Shown here in pieces: positions 61,675 through 64,000 of a DNA stretch of 64,000 bases (its first letter is position 1; the number at the start of each line of letters is the position of its first letter). The translations under genes were made by a program, and so were the position numbers. A model generated the notes under the pieces. The model saw only the letters and a list, made by a program, of their open reading frames with translations. It was not told the origin of the DNA and did not search any database. The stretch is from Bacillus sp. HF117_J1_D (GTDB lineage: Bacteria > Bacillota > Bacilli > Bacillales > Bacillaceae_C), in NCBI GenBank assembly GCA_009928435.1, contig JAABNQ010000001.1, positions 77,053 through 141,052 on the forward strand, given 5' to 3'.

Positions 61675-62190
61675 TTACTCTAATTCTTCGACTTCTTCTA
61701 GAGAATTCAATTCTGTTGCATCCAGTTCAAATTCCATGAGCTGATCCCAGTCATCATTATTAATCAAGTCAAGCTGGGCTTCAATCAACATTCTAAACCG
61801 CGTGCGGAATACCTTTGACTGTTTCTTTAATTCCTCAATTTCGAGCGCAATTCTGCGAGCTTTGGATAGCGATTCATTGACGATCCGGTCAGCGTTTTTC
61901 TCCGCTTCTCTGATGATAAGTTTCGCTTCCTTCATTGCGTTGCCTTTAACTTCCTCTGCGGCTTCTTGGGCTACCACAATTGATTTATTGAGCGTTTCCT
62001 CAATCGTACTGAAGTGCCCAAGCCTCTCGTTCATAGCGGCAATCTTTTCTTCAAGTTCCTTTTTTTCCCTAAGGACCAATTCATAATCTTTTATGACTTG
62101 CTCAAGGAATTCATTGACTTCATCTTCATCATATCCCCGGAACCCTTTGCTGAATTCCTTATTATGTATATCGACCGGTGTTAACGGCAT
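61675..62190 (-). CDS. divIVA: DivIVA, polar and septal scaffold protein
   Basis: Binds negatively curved membranes and positions Min proteins and the sporulation polar machinery. 171 residues: membrane-binding MPLTPVDIHNKEFSKGFRGY with the exposed Phe17, then two coiled coils (about 30-60 and 70-150) and an acidic tail. ATG at 62190 follows GGAGGTGG. A TATAAT lies upstream (near 62230) without a good -35. Confidence 0.97.
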   Translation of the reverse strand: MPLTPVDIHNKEFSKGFRGYDEDEVNEFLEQVIKDYELVLREKKELEEKIAAMNERLGHFSTIEETLNKSIVVAQEAAEEVKGNAMKEAKLIIREAEKNADRIVNESLSKARRIALEIEELKKQSKVFRTRFRMLIEAQLDLINNDDWDQLMEFELDATELNSLEEVEELE

Positions 62191-62277
62191 CTTGCCACCT
62201 CCATTACTATGTATGTCTATACTTCATATTATACTTGAATTTCGTCAAAAGTTGGCAGGTTTCTTCATGATTTAATA

Positions 62278-63054
62278 TTATTTTAATAATCCTATTTTCA
62301 ACCGTAATTTACTTTTCTTCGTATAGCCGAGCAGCTCGATGATTTTGCATCTGCCGAGCCTGCGTGCCGAAATCAGGTCTCCCTCCATACATTCAGTGGC
62401 GGGATTTTCAACTGTTTTCCAATTTAATTTAACGAGCTTTTGTTCAATCAAAGCTTGAGACTTTTGTCTAGATAGATTGAAGGTTGAGGCAATGATTGCA
62501 TCAAGTCTTAAAGACGCTGCCGTTACTTCTAACTCTCTCCATTGTTCAGACTCTTGAATAACTTCTTCCAATGAAAGCCTTCGAAGCTGGACGGTTGCAC
62601 GCCCTACTTCTCTTAATTCCGCCATTAAAAATGGTTCAATCTCTTCATTTGAAAAAAATTGAATTCGATCTCCTTTTACGAGAATATCTCCAAATTTATC
62701 TCGCTTTACTCCTAAGGACATTAAAGAACCTAATACCATCGGATGCTCAAGCTTCATAAATTTTCGAGGATACTCTATTTCGTATAGACCAACAAGAAAA
62801 TCCTTTTCTTCAGGCTGAAAATATTTCGGATATAAAAGAGCTCTTTTTCGCTCACTCTGTTCCCTTCCTCCGAAAAAAACACATCGCACATCTACTCCGT
62901 CGCCGATGATGGACTGGAGAATAAACTGTTGCCGTGGATCCAAAAAGTCGGTCAACTTGGGAGCATATGTATTTTCAACTTGCTCTTTCCAATCCAGGGC
63001 CGTGTCAATGAATGGTTTTTCTTCCGGCCTAAAATGCTGATAGATTGATGACAT
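62278..63054 (-). CDS. ylmH: YlmH (RqcP2), S4-domain RNA-binding protein
   Basis: 258 residues: N-terminal region with FLDPRQQFILQSIIGDG and a C-terminal S4 domain (LRLDAIIASTFNLSRQKSQA, about 182-201). In B. subtilis YlmH acts on stalled 50S complexes in ribosome quality control and can replace RqcP. Here it shares the window with rqcH. It stands in the sepF-ylmG-ylmH-divIVA division cluster. The 198-bp gap after ylmG (63055-63252) holds a terminator and otherwise G/C-rich intergenic sequence. Confidence 0.95.
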   Translation of the reverse strand: MSSIYQHFRPEEKPFIDTALDWKEQVENTYAPKLTDFLDPRQQFILQSIIGDGVDVRCVFFGGREQSERKRALLYPKYFQPEEKDFLVGLYEIEYPRKFMKLEHPMVLGSLMSLGVKRDKFGDILVKGDRIQFFSNEEIEPFLMAELREVGRATVQLRRLSLEEVIQESEQWRELEVTAASLRLDAIIASTFNLSRQKSQALIEQKLVKLNWKTVENPATECMEGDLISARRLGRCKIIELLGYTKKSKLRLKIGLLK

Positions 63055-63219
63055 TTGGATACAACTCCTATTGCGAAAAACGGGGAAGCGTTTCTTTACT
63101 TACACCAATCTAGACAAACACCGAAGAAGGCGTCATTTGCCTGCGCTGGCTTAAATCCTTGCCATAGCACTTGGCGCCAAACCTAACAAGAATTACTAGA
63201 CTTTATGCTTCTTAGTCGC

Positions 63220-63253
63220 TAAAAAAAGGAAAGCTATTCAGCTATCCTCTTTT
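63220..63253 (-). terminator. Terminator after ylmG
   Basis: Minus strand AAAAAGAGGATAGCT pairs with AGCTTTCCTTTTTTT around GAAT; it abuts the ylmG stop. Confidence 0.75.
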
Positions 63254-63516
63254 TAGCCTACCCATCTGGAAATTTCCCACAGCCCTGCTGTAGCCAGTTT
63301 AAGAACTAAAAACGCAACAATCGGGGAAATATCAATCATTCCGAGTGGTGGAACAATTCTTCGGAAAGGCTCCAAATAAGGTTCACATATCCTTCCAAGA
63401 AATTGGCCTATTGATGACTCTCTGGCATTCGGAAACCAGGACATCAAGATATAAATAATCAATGCCCAAGAATACAGGCTTATCAGTTGAACTACAATCG
63501 CTATTACAAAATCCAT
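63253..63516 (-). CDS. ylmG: YlmG, YggT-family membrane protein
   Basis: 87 residues, two hydrophobic segments ([20 protein letters not shown] near the start and [18 protein letters not shown] near the end) around the family motif [19 protein letters not shown]. Homologues affect division and nucleoid or plastid membrane organisation, but the mechanism is unclear. The ATG at 63516 is preferred; a GTG five codons upstream (63531) overlaps the sepF end. Confidence 0.93.
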   Translation of the reverse strand: MDFVIAIVVQLISLYSWALIIYILMSWFPNARESSIGQFLGRICEPYLEPFRRIVPPLGMIDISPIVAFLVLKLATAGLWEISRWVG

Positions 63517-63521
63517 ACCGT

Positions 63522-63965
63522 TTATGACCACCTCGGATCTTCATAATTCTCATCATCAAACAATTCGGTAATGTTTCCGGATACTTCTACATTATCCGGG
63601 GTGCAAAGGAAAATATCCTTACCAACTCTTTGGATATCCCCGCCTATCGCATAAACCGTACCGCTTAAGAAATCGACAATTCTTACTGCCTGATCATGCT
63701 GGATCCGCTGTAGGTTGACTACAACTGCACGGCGATTACCAAGATGATCGGCTACTTCCTGCGCTTCGGCATACACTCTTGGTTCGATCAGGACAACCTT
63801 TGAAGATTGCTGCACACTTTGAAGGCTAACAACATTTTGTTTTCGGTTGGATGCTGTCTTCATCGGTTCTTTTTCTGCTTGAGGTTCAACTTCATTTTTT
63901 TCTTCTTCATATTCATACTCATCTTCTAATAGGAAAAAATTTTTGAACTTTGATTTAATCCCCAT
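63522..63965 (-). CDS. sepF: Cell division protein SepF
   Basis: Membrane anchor for FtsZ that polymerises into arcs at the septum. 147 residues: amphipathic N-terminus [15 protein letters not shown], an acidic linker ([14 protein letters not shown]), and the globular SepF domain ([19 protein letters not shown] to [10 protein letters not shown]). The ATG at 63965 has AGGAGG at 7-8 nt; a longer open frame upstream is not supported. Confidence 0.97.
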   Translation of the reverse strand: MGIKSKFKNFFLLEDEYEYEEEKNEVEPQAEKEPMKTASNRKQNVVSLQSVQQSSKVVLIEPRVYAEAQEVADHLGNRRAVVVNLQRIQHDQAVRIVDFLSGTVYAIGGDIQRVGKDIFLCTPDNVEVSGNITELFDDENYEDPRWS

Positions 63966-63982
63966 TTTTGGCCTCCTCAGCA

Positions 63983-64000
63983 TCATTCTCCGACAAGGGC
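63983..64000 (-). CDS. ylmE: Last codons of the upstream gene, probably ylmE (YggS-type PLP protein)
   Basis: Five codons reading A-L-V-G-E then TGA, ending 17 nt before sepF. Position and this ending fit YlmE, which precedes sepF in B. subtilis. Too short to prove. Confidence 0.4.
   Translation of the reverse strand, partial: ALVGE

Noticed and set aside
63060-63210. Possible degenerate copy of the hairpin element between ylmG and ylmH
   Set aside because: Only short GCGCTGG and TTGGCGCC words are shared; too weak to call.

Overview
The window is a chromosomal housekeeping segment of a spore-forming Bacillaceae (Bacillota). Gene order closely follows the Bacillus subtilis trmFO-topA-dprA-sucDC ... 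rplS-trmD-rimM-rpsP-ffh-ftsY-smc-rnc-acpP ... pyr ... ileS-divIVA-sepF block, presented in reverse, so almost every gene is on the minus strand. Only rpmB and rqcH are clearly on the plus strand. Assignment to Bacillaceae rests on gene order, a spoVM gene, two PyrR attenuators, a FapR-type operator, an isoleucine T-box and strong AGGAGG ribosome binding sites. The genus cannot be fixed from this window; the differences from B. subtilis listed below exclude that species itself. No prophage, insertion sequence, CRISPR array, tRNA or rRNA gene was seen.

Layout in window coordinates: 1-648 trmFO (its C-terminus is outside the window); 649-1309 a gene-free stretch with a long hairpin element and eleven 20-bp tandem repeats; 1310-6751 topA, dprA, sucD, sucC; 6830-10197 ylqH, ylqG, rnhB, rbgA; 10217-13711 lepB, rplS, trmD, rimM, ylqD, khpA, rpsP; 13855-20971 ylxM-ffh, ftsY, smc, rnc; 21050-24668 the fapR-plsX-fabD-fabG-acpP lipid operon; 24766-28884 recG, fakA, asp23-family yloU; 29346-29825 rpmB (plus) and the 26-codon spoVM (minus); 29927-43479 yloC-remA-gmk-rpoZ, coaBC-priA-def-fmt-rsmB-prpC-prkC-rsgA-rpe-thiN; 43590-48173 the Ca-ATPase yloB and divergent rqcH; 48362-57050 the pyr operon pyrR-pyrB-pyrC-carA-carB-pyrF-pyrE; 57047-64000 rluD-family ylyB, lspA, ileS, divIVA, ylmH, ylmG, sepF and the last codons of ylmE.

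The genes serve translation and ribosome biogenesis, protein export, chromosome segregation, membrane lipid synthesis, pyrimidine synthesis, cell wall signalling (PrkC/PrpC), ribosome rescue (RqcH, YlmH) and division (DivIVA, SepF). Regulation can be read directly at several points: sigma-A promoters ahead of topA, sucC, lepB, rplS, rpsP, ylxM-ffh, fapR, pyrR and ileS; a FapR operator over the fapR start point; two PyrR-dependent attenuators; an ileS T-box; a probable L19 leader.

The most unusual observations are: (1) the carA product in the pyr operon has lost both the nucleophilic Cys and the catalytic His of its glutaminase triad; (2) this operon lacks pyrK, pyrD and pyrP; (3) fmt can only be full length if it starts at AUU; (4) a 20-bp tandem repeat block and a hairpin element flanked by 12-bp direct repeats lie beyond the topA terminator; (5) rlmN is absent from its usual place between rsmB and prpC. 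I did not find a new multi-gene defence or metabolic system here.
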